Shown in pieces: positions 1 through 6,140 of a stretch of DNA of 6,321 nucleotides; the first letter of the stretch is position 1, and every line of letters starts with the position of its first letter. The DNA is from Deltaproteobacteria bacterium (lineage in GTDB: Bacteria > Desulfobacterota > Desulfobulbia > Desulfobulbales > VMSU01), in contig JAJSAA010000087.1 of NCBI GenBank assembly GCA_024274995.1, forward strand, positions 1-6,321, written 5' to 3'. Made by a program: the position numbers and the translations under genes. The notes under the pieces were generated by a model. That model saw only the letters and a program-made list of their open reading frames with translations. It made no database searches and had not been told where the DNA came from.

Positions 1-1
1 G

Positions 2-169
2 ATCGTTGAAGGTAAGATGAACAAATTTTACTCTGAGGTCTGCCTGTTAGAGCAAAAATTCGTCAAGAATCCGGATATAACCATCCAGGACAAATTAAAC
101 GAACTGGTAGCCAAGATGGGCGAGAATATATCCATAAAGCGTTACGCCCGCATGCAGGTAGGTCAGTAA
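2..169 (+). CDS. tsf: Elongation factor Ts, C-terminal end (partial, cut by window edge)
   Basis: EF-Ts is the guanine-nucleotide exchange factor that recycles EF-Tu from its GDP to its GTP form in the cytoplasm. Only the last 55 codons and the TAA stop at 167-169 are present, with the 5' part outside the window. The visible peptide starts IVEGKMNKFYSEVCLLEQ and continues to a KNPDITIQDKL stretch and a GENISIKRYAR stretch. These match the EF-Ts C-terminal region, where the protein commonly reads 'G+hxKFYxEVxLLxQ-F-V-K-(D/N)P' and then 'h-GENI-h-R'. The C-terminus is short, ending about seven residues after the IKR motif, unlike E. coli EF-Ts, which has a longer tail. The position immediately before pyrH and frr is the common tsf-pyrH-frr order, which supports the call. 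The frame is clean up to the window edge. Recognition is by motif and context. Confidence 0.93.
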   Translation: MVEGKMNKFYSEVCLLEQKFVKNPDITIQDKLNELVAKMGENISIKRYARMQVGQ

Positions 170-204
170 TCCTATTCAGAAACAGGCTTAATAAACGGCC
201 ATAG

Positions 205-214
205 CTCCTCTCCC
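205..214 (+). promoter_or_regulatory. Pyrimidine-rich leader in place of a Shine-Dalgarno before pyrH
   Basis: The stretch CTCCTCTCCC sits just upstream of the pyrH ATG at 219, where a purine-rich Shine-Dalgarno would be expected. No AGGA- or GGAG-like sequence is present in the 49-base tsf-pyrH gap. The stretch resembles the anti-Shine-Dalgarno end of 16S rRNA rather than its complement, so it cannot serve as a normal ribosome binding site. Initiation might instead depend on an unstructured leader, on ribosomal protein S1, or on continuing ribosomes from tsf. What is seen is the absence of the motif; the mechanism is inference. Confidence 0.4.
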
Positions 215-218
215 AACG

Positions 219-944
219 ATGAAGGCAAAATACAAACGGATACTGTTAAAACTCAGCGGTGAATCCCTGATGGGTAAGGGGGATTTTGGTATCTGCCAGG
301 ATACCCTAAGCTTTGTGGGGGATGAAATAAAAAAATTAGTGGCCACTGGGGCTCAGATAGGGGTTGTAATCGGGGCCGGTAATATATTTCGCGGTGTATC
401 CATGGCCTCCAAGGGTATGAACCGGGTAGCCGCCGATAACATGGGCATGTTAGCCACCGTAATGAATGCCCTGGCCCTTGAATCCGCCTTTAACAAACAG
501 GGGATCGAGACCAGGGTTATGTCCAGCATTGCCATGCCCCAGGTCTGCGAATCTTATTCCCGCCAGCGGGCCGAACATCATCTGAACCGCGGCCGGGTAG
601 TGATTTTTGGTGCCGGCAGCGGTAATCCATATTTTACCACCGATACAGCCGCAGTTCTGCGCGGCTTAGAGATCGGAGCCGAGGTCGTAATGAAGGCTAC
701 AAGAGTAGACGGCGTCTACGACCGTGACCCTCTTAAATACCCGCAGGCGGTTAAATTTGACAGCCTTACTTACGGCGAGACCTTACAACGTCGTCTTAAG
801 GTGATGGATTCAACTGCCATTTCCCTGGCCATGGATAATGACATTAAGATAATGGTATTCAATCTGCACATTAAGAATAGCATTGCTGACGCGGTTTGCG
901 GTCAGCTGGTTGGCACCATAATCCAAGGAGACAGTGATGAATGA
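219..944 (+). CDS. pyrH: UMP kinase (uridylate kinase)
   Basis: The product is a cytoplasmic, normally hexameric kinase of the amino-acid-kinase fold that phosphorylates UMP to UDP with ATP. It feeds RNA synthesis and UDP-sugars. It is 241 residues long, the usual family length. Visible motifs are KLSGES (11-16), the glycine loop IGAGNIFRG (51-59), DNMGMLATVMNALAL (73-87), GNPYFTTDTAA (135-145) and KATRVDGVYDRDP (159-171). Near the C-terminus is MDSTAISLAMDN (196-207), followed by IMVFNL. The glycine loop reads GAGN where E. coli has GGGN, a mild substitution. The ATG at 219 is the only plausible start, because the same frame has a stop at 192-194 and no ATG, GTG or TTG in between. It aligns with the E. 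coli start region YKRILLKLSGE. No Shine-Dalgarno lies upstream; instead the leader is pyrimidine-rich. The 3' end overlaps frr by 8 bases. Confidence 0.98.
   Translation: MKAKYKRILLKLSGESLMGKGDFGICQDTLSFVGDEIKKLVATGAQIGVVIGAGNIFRGVSMASKGMNRVAADNMGMLATVMNALALESAFNKQGIETRVMSSIAMPQVCESYSRQRAEHHLNRGRVVIFGAGSGNPYFTTDTAAVLRGLEIGAEVVMKATRVDGVYDRDPLKYPQAVKFDSLTYGETLQRRLKVMDSTAISLAMDNDIKIMVFNLHIKNSIADAVCGQLVGTIIQGDSDE
925..930 (+). promoter_or_regulatory. Shine-Dalgarno of frr, inside the pyrH 3' end
   Basis: AAGGAG lies six bases upstream of the ATG at 937, an ideal spacing. It is embedded in the last codons of pyrH. It favours the ATG at 937 over the GTG immediately before it at 934, which would be only three bases from the motif. 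Confidence 0.85.
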
Positions 945-1491
945 TTTTATCAGTACTATGATAGAGAAAATGAACAGCAGATTGGAGGCCTATCGCCGTG
1001 AACTAACCAAAATCCGTACCGGCCGCGCCTCGCTCTCGCTCTTTGATGGTATTAAGGTTGAATCATATGGCAGCCAGATGCCCATTAATCAGGTGGCCAC
1101 CATGACCATCCCCGAAAGCCGCCTGATTATAATTCAGCCCTGGGATCTCCAGATGTTAGGGGGCATTGAAAAGGCAATCATGAAGGCCAATATCGGCTTA
1201 AATCCCGTCAATGACGGTAAAGTCATCCGTATATCCATTCCACAACTCACCGAAGAACGGCGTAAAGAGCTGGTCAAACAGGTCAAGAAAATTAGTGAAG
1301 ATTTCCGGGTTGCTATCCGGAATGAACGCCGGGCCACCATTGATATTTTCAAGAAGCAGAAAAAGGATAAGGAAATATCGGAAGACGAACTTTTCTCCCT
1401 GCAGGATAAGGCGCAGAAAGAGACTGATCGTTTCATAAAGGATATTGATGCCATCATGGCAGAGAAGGAAAAAGAGGTTATGGCGGTCTAA
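937..1491 (+). CDS. frr: Ribosome recycling factor (RRF)
   Basis: RRF works with EF-G to split post-termination ribosomes in the cytoplasm and so free subunits for new rounds of translation. The protein has 184 residues (E. coli RRF has 185), so it is full length. Typical motifs are KIRTGRAS (25-32) in the first long helix, then a beta-rich middle domain with IEKAIMKANIGLNP (77-90). After that come LTEERRKEL (104-112), VAIRNERR (125-132) and KDKEISEDE (143-151), with a charged helical C-terminus. The start is the ATG at 937, chosen because of the AAGGAG six bases upstream; the GTG at 934 is an alternative. The start lies within pyrH, giving an 8-base overlap, and uppS begins 7 bases after the stop. 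Both suggest translational coupling. No anomaly is seen. Confidence 0.98.
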   Translation: MNDFISTMIEKMNSRLEAYRRELTKIRTGRASLSLFDGIKVESYGSQMPINQVATMTIPESRLIIIQPWDLQMLGGIEKAIMKANIGLNPVNDGKVIRISIPQLTEERRKELVKQVKKISEDFRVAIRNERRATIDIFKKQKKDKEISEDELFSLQDKAQKETDRFIKDIDAIMAEKEKEVMAV

Positions 1492-1498
1492 AATCCCA

Positions 1499-2245
1499 AT
1501 GACCATTCCGCATTTAGACCCTGATCATATCCCCCGTCATATCGCCATCATTATGGATGGTAACGGCCGCTGGGCCCAGAAAAAGGGCCTGGCACGGGCC
1601 ATCGGTCATAAGGTCGGAGTTGAATCTGTTCAAAAAATTGTCGAAGCCAGTCGAGAATTAGGGCTCGAGGTTCTCACCCTTTACGCCTTCTCCGCCGAGA
1701 ACTGGCAACGTCCAGCCTTAGAAGTAAAGACGCTCATGGGCCTGCTCAAATCCTATCTCAAGCAGGAGCTGAACAACCTGACCAAAAACAATATCCAGCT
1801 GCGGGCCATTGGCGAGGTGGAAAAACTGCCGGCCGAAGTGCAGGCCGTGTTAGCTGACACCATCAGATGTACTGCCGCCAACAACGGCATGATCCTCAAT
1901 TTGGCCTTAAGCTATGGCAGTCGTCAGGAGATCATCCGGGCGGTTAAATCCATTGCTGAAAAATGTCTTAACGGTGATCTGCAAAGCGCCGCGATTAACG
2001 AAAACACCATTAACAATTTTCTTTACACCAGCGGTCTGCCCGACCCTGATATGATTATTCGTACCGGCGGTGAGTCCAGGCTCAGTAACTTTCTCCTCTG
2101 GCAGGCCTCATACGCCGAGATTTACATCATCGAAACTGCCTGGCCCAATTTCAGGCGGAACCATCTCATCTCCGCTATTGCCGATTACCAACAGCGCCAG
2201 AGGCGGTTCGGCAAGACTGGCGAGCAGGTTCAAGAGCAGTCATAA
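1499..2245 (+). CDS. uppS: Undecaprenyl diphosphate synthase (cis-prenyltransferase)
   Basis: This enzyme condenses eight isopentenyl diphosphates onto farnesyl diphosphate in cis. It makes the C55 carrier lipid for peptidoglycan, O-antigen and other surface polymers, acting at the inner face of the membrane. The 248 residues match the family (E. coli 253). The first conserved block HIAIIMDGNGRWA carries the catalytic Asp at D20 (E. coli D26), followed by RAIGHKVG with H37. FSAENW is at 64-69, LALSYGSRQEI at about 135-145, RTGGESRLSNFLLW at 188-201, and YAEIYI with E207, ending in WPNF (215-218). E192, R194 and E207 line up with the known substrate/Mg residues at a constant offset of 6 from E. 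coli. The frame is open back to a TTG at 1445 and ATG at 1448 inside frr. That would add 18 residues not expected in the family, so the ATG at 1499 is chosen. Its Shine-Dalgarno is weak (GGCGG at 1482-1486), suggesting coupling to frr. Confidence 0.97.
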   Translation: MTIPHLDPDHIPRHIAIIMDGNGRWAQKKGLARAIGHKVGVESVQKIVEASRELGLEVLTLYAFSAENWQRPALEVKTLMGLLKSYLKQELNNLTKNNIQLRAIGEVEKLPAEVQAVLADTIRCTAANNGMILNLALSYGSRQEIIRAVKSIAEKCLNGDLQSAAINENTINNFLYTSGLPDPDMIIRTGGESRLSNFLLWQASYAEIYIIETAWPNFRRNHLISAIADYQQRQRRFGKTGEQVQEQS

Positions 2246-2248
2246 CCT

Positions 2249-2253
2249 CAGGA
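2249..2253 (+). promoter_or_regulatory. Shine-Dalgarno of cdsA
   Basis: CAGGA lies in the short uppS-cdsA gap. It is seven bases from the ATG at 2261 and only four from the adjacent in-frame ATG at 2258, so spacing favours 2261. The two starts differ by a single Met. Confidence 0.6.
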
Positions 2254-2260
2254 ATCCATG

Positions 2261-3058
2261 ATGAAAAACAGGATTATAACCGGTGTAACATTCGGCGCCC
2301 TGTGGCTCTTAGTCCTGCTGTTCGGTTCTTTTAAATTCTTCTGGTTGATGATTATTGTTATCGCTGGCATGGCCCTCTATGAGTTTTTTACTATCGCCCT
2401 GCCAAATTCAACGAGCCAGCGCTTAGCCTTCCTCATGCTGGCGCTTTTGCCCATTATCGGGGCCTTTAACGGCCAGGCCAGCCAGATGCAGGCCGCCTTT
2501 ATGCTGGCCTTATTTTTATCCACTGCCCTTATCCTTGTAATCTACAGCGATCAGATCAATGATTTTACCCAGCTGGCAAAAATCATCGGCGGTATAAGCC
2601 TTATCAGCCTCACCGCCGCCCACCTTGTATTGTTAATGTCTGCGGCCAGCGGCCGGCAATGGCTGATTCTTCTAACCCTGATTACCACGGCCTCTGACAC
2701 CGGGGCTTATTTCACCGGCACCCTCCTGGGCCGTCATAAACTTTGCCCGGCCATCAGCCCCGGCAAGACCTGGGAAGGTCTGGCGGGCGGCCTCATTGCC
2801 GCACTTATAGTAACTATGATAACCGCCCCTTTTATCTTTCCAGACAGCAGCATCCTCAAACTTATATTGATCACCCTGTTGCTCTCCATTATCGGAGTGG
2901 GCGGTGATATGACGGAATCCATCTTCAAGCGCTCGCATCAGGTCAAGGACTCCGGCGCTGTTCTGCCTGGTCATGGCGGCATTCTTGACCGGGTTGATTC
3001 TATACTCGCCGCCGCCCCGGTTCTTTATTACGCCATAAAGCTGGGGATCATCCAATAA
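2261..3058 (+). CDS. cdsA: Phosphatidate cytidylyltransferase (CDP-diacylglycerol synthase)
   Basis: CdsA is an integral inner-membrane enzyme that converts phosphatidic acid and CTP to CDP-diacylglycerol, the branch point to phosphatidylethanolamine, phosphatidylglycerol and cardiolipin. The protein has 265 residues (E. coli 285) and is strongly hydrophobic, with multiple membrane segments from about residue 8 onward (for example 8-22, 26-44, 55-67, 78-95, 175-192 and 199-213). The diagnostic CTP-transferase signature is complete at 220-246: S-IFKR-(4)-KD-SG-(2)-LPGHGG-IL-DR-VD, including K229, D230, D243 and D246. An upstream conserved block ASDTGAYFTG (144-153) and SPGKTWEG (166-173) is also typical. 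The in-frame ATG at 2258 is an alternative start adding one Met. The gene starts 15 bases after uppS, and its TAA stop shares one base with the dxr ATG. Pairing with uppS and dxr groups lipid and isoprenoid synthesis. Confidence 0.97.
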   Translation: MKNRIITGVTFGALWLLVLLFGSFKFFWLMIIVIAGMALYEFFTIALPNSTSQRLAFLMLALLPIIGAFNGQASQMQAAFMLALFLSTALILVIYSDQINDFTQLAKIIGGISLISLTAAHLVLLMSAASGRQWLILLTLITTASDTGAYFTGTLLGRHKLCPAISPGKTWEGLAGGLIAALIVTMITAPFIFPDSSILKLILITLLLSIIGVGGDMTESIFKRSHQVKDSGAVLPGHGGILDRVDSILAAAPVLYYAIKLGIIQ

Positions 3059-4287
3059 TGAAACATTTAACCATCCTCGGTTCCACCGGCTCCATTGGCA
3101 CCAATGTCTTAAAGGTGATTAAACAATATCCCGGCCGTTTCCGGGTTCTTGGTCTGGCGGCCGGACGTAACATTGAGCTTTTACGGCGCCAGGTTGAGGC
3201 CTTTGAGCCCCAGCTTGTTTCCGTGCTTGATAAACAGACGGCCAGGCAGCTCGCCCGGTTATTAGGGCCCGAATGGGGTGAAAAAATACGCTGGGGAAGC
3301 AAAGGGGCCGCAGAGGTTGCCACCCTGCCGGCAGTCGACATGGTGGTTTCAGCCATTGTCGGGGCCGCCGGGCTCACCCCCACCTTTGCCGCCATTGAGG
3401 CCCGCAAAGACATCGCCCTTGCCAATAAGGAGACCCTGGTTATGGCCGGGGAACTGGTGATGCGGGCAGTTGAAAAGCACCATGTCCGCCTGCTACCGGT
3501 GGACAGTGAGCACAATGCCATATTCCAGGCCCTGACTGCCGGCCGCCAGCAGGATGTAAAAAAGATCATCCTCACCGCCTCCGGTGGGCCCTTCAGGGAA
3601 TTGCCCCCCAAGGATCTCTGGCAGGTAACTCCTGACCAGGCCCTGAACCACCCCAATTGGCAGATGGGTAAAAAAATAAGCATTGATTCCGCCACCCTGA
3701 TGAATAAAGGCTTAGAGGTCATTGAAGCCCGCTGGCTCTTTGACCAGGAAGTAAACAATATTGAGGTGTTGGTGCATCCTCAGAGCGTGGTTCATTCCAT
3801 GGTTGAATTTATTGACGGCTCCGTGGTGGCCCAGATGGCGGTACCCGATATGCAGATTCCCATCGCCTTTGCCCTCTGCTACCCGGAACGGATAAAGCTT
3901 GAACTGCCAGCCCTGAATCTCCTTCAGCAGCAATTTAGTTTTCAGCCGCCGGATTTCAAAAAATTTCCGGCCCTGCCCCTGGCCTATCGGGCCATAAAAC
4001 AAGGCGGTGACCGGCCAGCGGTCTTAAACGCGGCCAATGAAGTAGCGGTATATGCCTTTCTGGACGGCAGGATACGCTTTCCGGAAATTATTCTCTGCGT
4101 GGCCGAAACCCTGCGTCTCACCGCAGTTCGGCCGCTGACCAATATAACCGCCGTTCTTGAGGCAGATCTGGCGGCACGATTACAGGCCGAATCAATTATT
4201 GAGGCCCTGACTATTAAACGAAAACAAAAATCCGGCCAGCCCATCCCCTGCCCCCCAATCCCACCCGATTTAGAGACAACTATATGA
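3058..4287 (+). CDS. dxr: 1-deoxy-D-xylulose 5-phosphate reductoisomerase
   Basis: Also called IspC, this cytoplasmic enzyme converts DXP to 2-C-methyl-D-erythritol 4-phosphate using NADPH and a divalent metal. It is the first committed step of the MEP isoprenoid pathway and the target of fosmidomycin. The N-terminal NADPH-binding loop GSTGSIG is at 8-14, and ALANKETLVMAGEL is at about 120-133. The metal ligands appear as D149 and E151 in PVDSEHNAIFQAL, and E220 in SATLMNKGLEVIEARW. The catalytic-loop His is H198 in NHPNW. HPQSVVHSMVEF (240-251) and NAANEVAV (324-331) are also family hallmarks. The length is 409 residues (E. coli 398); the excess is mostly a proline-rich tail, about residues 392-409, of no evident function. 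The ATG overlaps the cdsA stop by one base (TAATG), with GGGGA at 3043-3047 ten bases upstream as a possible Shine-Dalgarno. The 3' end overlaps rseP by ATGA. Confidence 0.98.
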   Translation: MKHLTILGSTGSIGTNVLKVIKQYPGRFRVLGLAAGRNIELLRRQVEAFEPQLVSVLDKQTARQLARLLGPEWGEKIRWGSKGAAEVATLPAVDMVVSAIVGAAGLTPTFAAIEARKDIALANKETLVMAGELVMRAVEKHHVRLLPVDSEHNAIFQALTAGRQQDVKKIILTASGGPFRELPPKDLWQVTPDQALNHPNWQMGKKISIDSATLMNKGLEVIEARWLFDQEVNNIEVLVHPQSVVHSMVEFIDGSVVAQMAVPDMQIPIAFALCYPERIKLELPALNLLQQQFSFQPPDFKKFPALPLAYRAIKQGGDRPAVLNAANEVAVYAFLDGRIRFPEIILCVAETLRLTAVRPLTNITAVLEADLAARLQAESIIEALTIKRKQKSGQPIPCPPIPPDLETTI

Positions 4288-5360
4288 CTTCGATAATTTC
4301 ATTTATCATATTATTAGGCGTACTAATCTTTGTGCATGAATTTGGCCACTTTATCACTGCCAAATTATTAAAAATCAAGGTATTGAAGTTCTCTCTCGGC
4401 TTTGGCCCTAAACTTATAGCCCGGCAATGGGGCGAAACAGAATACCTCATCAGCGCCCTGCCGCTCGGCGGCTATATTAAGCTGTTTGGCGAGCAACCGG
4501 GTGAAACCATTGCCCCCAGCGAGCTCAGAGGCTCATTTTCCCACCGCCCGGTATGGCATCGTTTCCTCGTTGTTTTGGCCGGCCCCCTGTTCAATCTGCT
4601 CTTCGCCCTCATCGTCTTTTCTTTTATCTATACCGTGGCTGGAATCCCGGAGCCCCTGCCCGGCACCACCATCGCCACAGTAAACACATCCTCACCGGCG
4701 GCCGCAGCCGGTATTAAACCAGGAGACACAATTCTCAGGGTTAATGGACAGCCGACTTTAAAATGGGCCGTGGTCTCCAAAATAATCCGCCAGAGCGAGG
4801 GGGCGCCAATAACTATTACCCTGCAGCGTGGTAACAAGTCTATCCAGCTCAAAGCGCAAGCCAAAATCTCTGAAATTAAAAATATTTTTGGTGAGGTGGT
4901 GGGCAAGCGTTATCTTCTGGGAATCTCCAAAAAGCAGGATATAGCCTATAAGAGAAAGGGTATTATAACGGCCTGGCGGGCCGGACTTACCCAGACCTGG
5001 TCATATATATATCTCACGGTTATGACCCTGGTGAAGGTTCTTCAACGGGTGGTTCCAGCCAGCGACATGGGCGGCCCCATCATGATTGCCAATATGGCAG
5101 GCCAACAATTTCAGGCCGGCTGGAACAGTTTTCTCTCCTTCATGGCCGTACTCAGCATCAATCTCGGGGTAATAAACCTCTTCCCTTTGCCCATTCTGGA
5201 CGGCGGTCATTTAACCTTCTTCGTCATTGAGGCCATCCGCAAAAAGCCCCTGACTATCTCCGCCCAGGAGATTATTCAGCAAATAGGGATAATCTTATTG
5301 GGCACCCTGATGGTCTTTGTCTTTTATAATGATATTATCCGCCTCTTAGGTCACACTTAG
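4284..5360 (+). CDS. rseP: RseP-family site-2 intramembrane zinc metalloprotease, single PDZ domain
   Basis: This inner-membrane protease cuts transmembrane substrates within the bilayer. In well-studied bacteria it cleaves anti-sigma factors in envelope stress and clears remnant signal peptides. The zinc motif HEFGH is at 18-22 in the first membrane helix, followed by the family's LKFSLGFGP and LPLGGY-KLFGE stretches. AGPLFNLLFA (99-108) begins the second helix. One PDZ domain lies at about 115-190, with SPAAAAGIKPGDTILRVNG. The third zinc ligand is D306 in LFPLPILDGGH (299-309), and a last helix is at about 333-348. The 358 residues fit the one-PDZ form; E. coli RseP has about 450 residues and two PDZ domains. 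The ATG forms a 4-base ATGA overlap with dxr, and only a weak AGAGA (4272-4276) precedes it, so coupling is likely. The substrate here is unknown; no sigma or anti-sigma gene is in the window. Confidence 0.96.
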   Translation: MTSIISFIILLGVLIFVHEFGHFITAKLLKIKVLKFSLGFGPKLIARQWGETEYLISALPLGGYIKLFGEQPGETIAPSELRGSFSHRPVWHRFLVVLAGPLFNLLFALIVFSFIYTVAGIPEPLPGTTIATVNTSSPAAAAGIKPGDTILRVNGQPTLKWAVVSKIIRQSEGAPITITLQRGNKSIQLKAQAKISEIKNIFGEVVGKRYLLGISKKQDIAYKRKGIITAWRAGLTQTWSYIYLTVMTLVKVLQRVVPASDMGGPIMIANMAGQQFQAGWNSFLSFMAVLSINLGVINLFPLPILDGGHLTFFVIEAIRKKPLTISAQEIIQQIGIILLGTLMVFVFYNDIIRLLGHT

Positions 5361-5420
5361 GGTCATGTTGTTTCTTTACGGATCATTATTAAGAACGATC
5401 GTGAAAATAAAGGGAACGGC
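5361..5420 (+). other. rseP-tsaB intergenic gap with a small palindrome
   Basis: This 60-base stretch is the only internal gap besides tsf-pyrH where the tight packing breaks. It contains the 8-base perfect palindrome ACGATCGT at 5395-5402. It could also fold as a weak stem, ACGGATC at 5378-5384 with GATCGT at 5397-5402, with one bulged G. No run of T follows, so it does not look like an intrinsic terminator. No convincing -35/-10 pair was found. Confidence 0.3.
5411..5415 (+). promoter_or_regulatory. Shine-Dalgarno of tsaB
   Basis: AGGGA lies five bases upstream of the ATG at 5421. It supports that start over the in-frame ATG at 5463, which would be the start expected from the length of many family members. 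Confidence 0.65.
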
Positions 5421-6140
5421 ATGGCCAGGCATGGCATAACCACCCCCGGCCAGCCAATTATTATGGCCCTGGAGAACTCCGGGATGTGCGGCAGTATAGC
5501 CTTGGTCTCGCCCGGCTTATGCGTGACGGAATCATCCCTCACCATCTCCGCCACCCACTCCAAACGTCTTATGGGCAGCATCGCGGCAATGTTACGGGAC
5601 AGCGGTTTAGACTGGCCGGCGATTGGTGCCATTGCCGTCAGTCTGGGACCCGGCAGTTTTACCGGCCTGCGCATAAGCCTGGCCGCGGCAAAGGGCATAG
5701 CCATGGCGGCAGAAAAGAGGTTAATAGGCATACCCACTCTGGACGGTCTGGCCGCCCAGGTTCAGACGAATCTCTTAATATGCCCCCTCATCGATGCCCG
5801 CAAAAACCAAGTATATACCGCTTTCTACCGCTGGCACGACGGGGAATGCCAACGTTTAGGCTCGTATATGGCCGTCAGCCCGGAAGAGCTAAGTGCCAAG
5901 ATTCGGGAACCGGTAATTTTTATCGGCGATGGCGGGATTCTGTACCATGACATACTGCAGGATAAACTGCCGGGTATAGCCAACTTCGCAGATCCAGCAA
6001 TATTCTTCCCCCGCGCCGCTGCCATCGGCAGCCTGGCTGTCCGCCATTGGCGGGCCGATAATTTTCTTGATCCAGCAAATGCCGTACCGCTCTATATTAG
6101 GGCCTCGGATGCCGAGAAGATGAAGAAACAGGCGGGGTAA
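5421..6140 (+). CDS. tsaB: TsaB (YeaZ), tRNA t6A37 modification complex scaffold subunit
   Basis: TsaB dimerises with TsaD and, with TsaE and TsaC, forms the machinery that adds threonylcarbamoyl to A37 of ANN-decoding tRNAs. TsaB itself is a catalytically inactive ASKHA-fold scaffold. The protein has 239 residues (E. coli 231). The core family motif GPGSFTGLRISLAAAKG is at 76-92, preceded by THSKRL (45-50). IGIPTLDGLAAQV (102-114) and LIDARKNQVYTAFY (113-126) follow, and the protein ends with a YIRASDAEK stretch (215-223), all typical. Oddities are an N-terminal extension of about 12 residues before the first strand, and MALENSG where most relatives have 'hAIDTS/T'. ATG 5463 (residue 15) would remove the extension, but the Shine-Dalgarno AGGGA supports 5421. 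It follows rseP by 60 bases on the same strand and could be co-transcribed with it. Confidence 0.93.
   Translation: MARHGITTPGQPIIMALENSGMCGSIALVSPGLCVTESSLTISATHSKRLMGSIAAMLRDSGLDWPAIGAIAVSLGPGSFTGLRISLAAAKGIAMAAEKRLIGIPTLDGLAAQVQTNLLICPLIDARKNQVYTAFYRWHDGECQRLGSYMAVSPEELSAKIREPVIFIGDGGILYHDILQDKLPGIANFADPAIFFPRAAAIGSLAVRHWRADNFLDPANAVPLYIRASDAEKMKKQAG

Noticed and set aside
52..218. Promoter for pyrH in the tsf-pyrH gap
   Set aside because: TTAATAA at 188-194 is -10-like, but no reasonable -35 lies 16-18 bases upstream.
934..936. GTG start for frr
   Set aside because: It is only three bases from AAGGAG and is less favourable than the ATG at 937, which has six-base spacing.
1445..1498. Upstream TTG/ATG starts for uppS inside frr
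   Set aside because: They would add an 18-residue Arg/Lys/Trp-rich leader not expected in UppS, with sequence dictated by the frr reading frame. ATG 1499 places the catalytic Asp at residue 20, close to E. coli D26.
2672..3055. 127-codon open frame on the - strand opposite cdsA
   Set aside because: It is an antisense shadow of the cdsA signature region with no family motif.
3048..3758. 236-codon open frame on the - strand opposite dxr
   Set aside because: It lies entirely over the strongly conserved dxr coding sequence, is rich in Ser, Arg and Ala as antisense shadows usually are, and shows no recognisable domain.
5486..5950. 154-codon + strand frame inside tsaB
   Set aside because: It is out of frame with a clearly conserved tsaB, and the peptide is rich in Arg, His and Gly with no domain.
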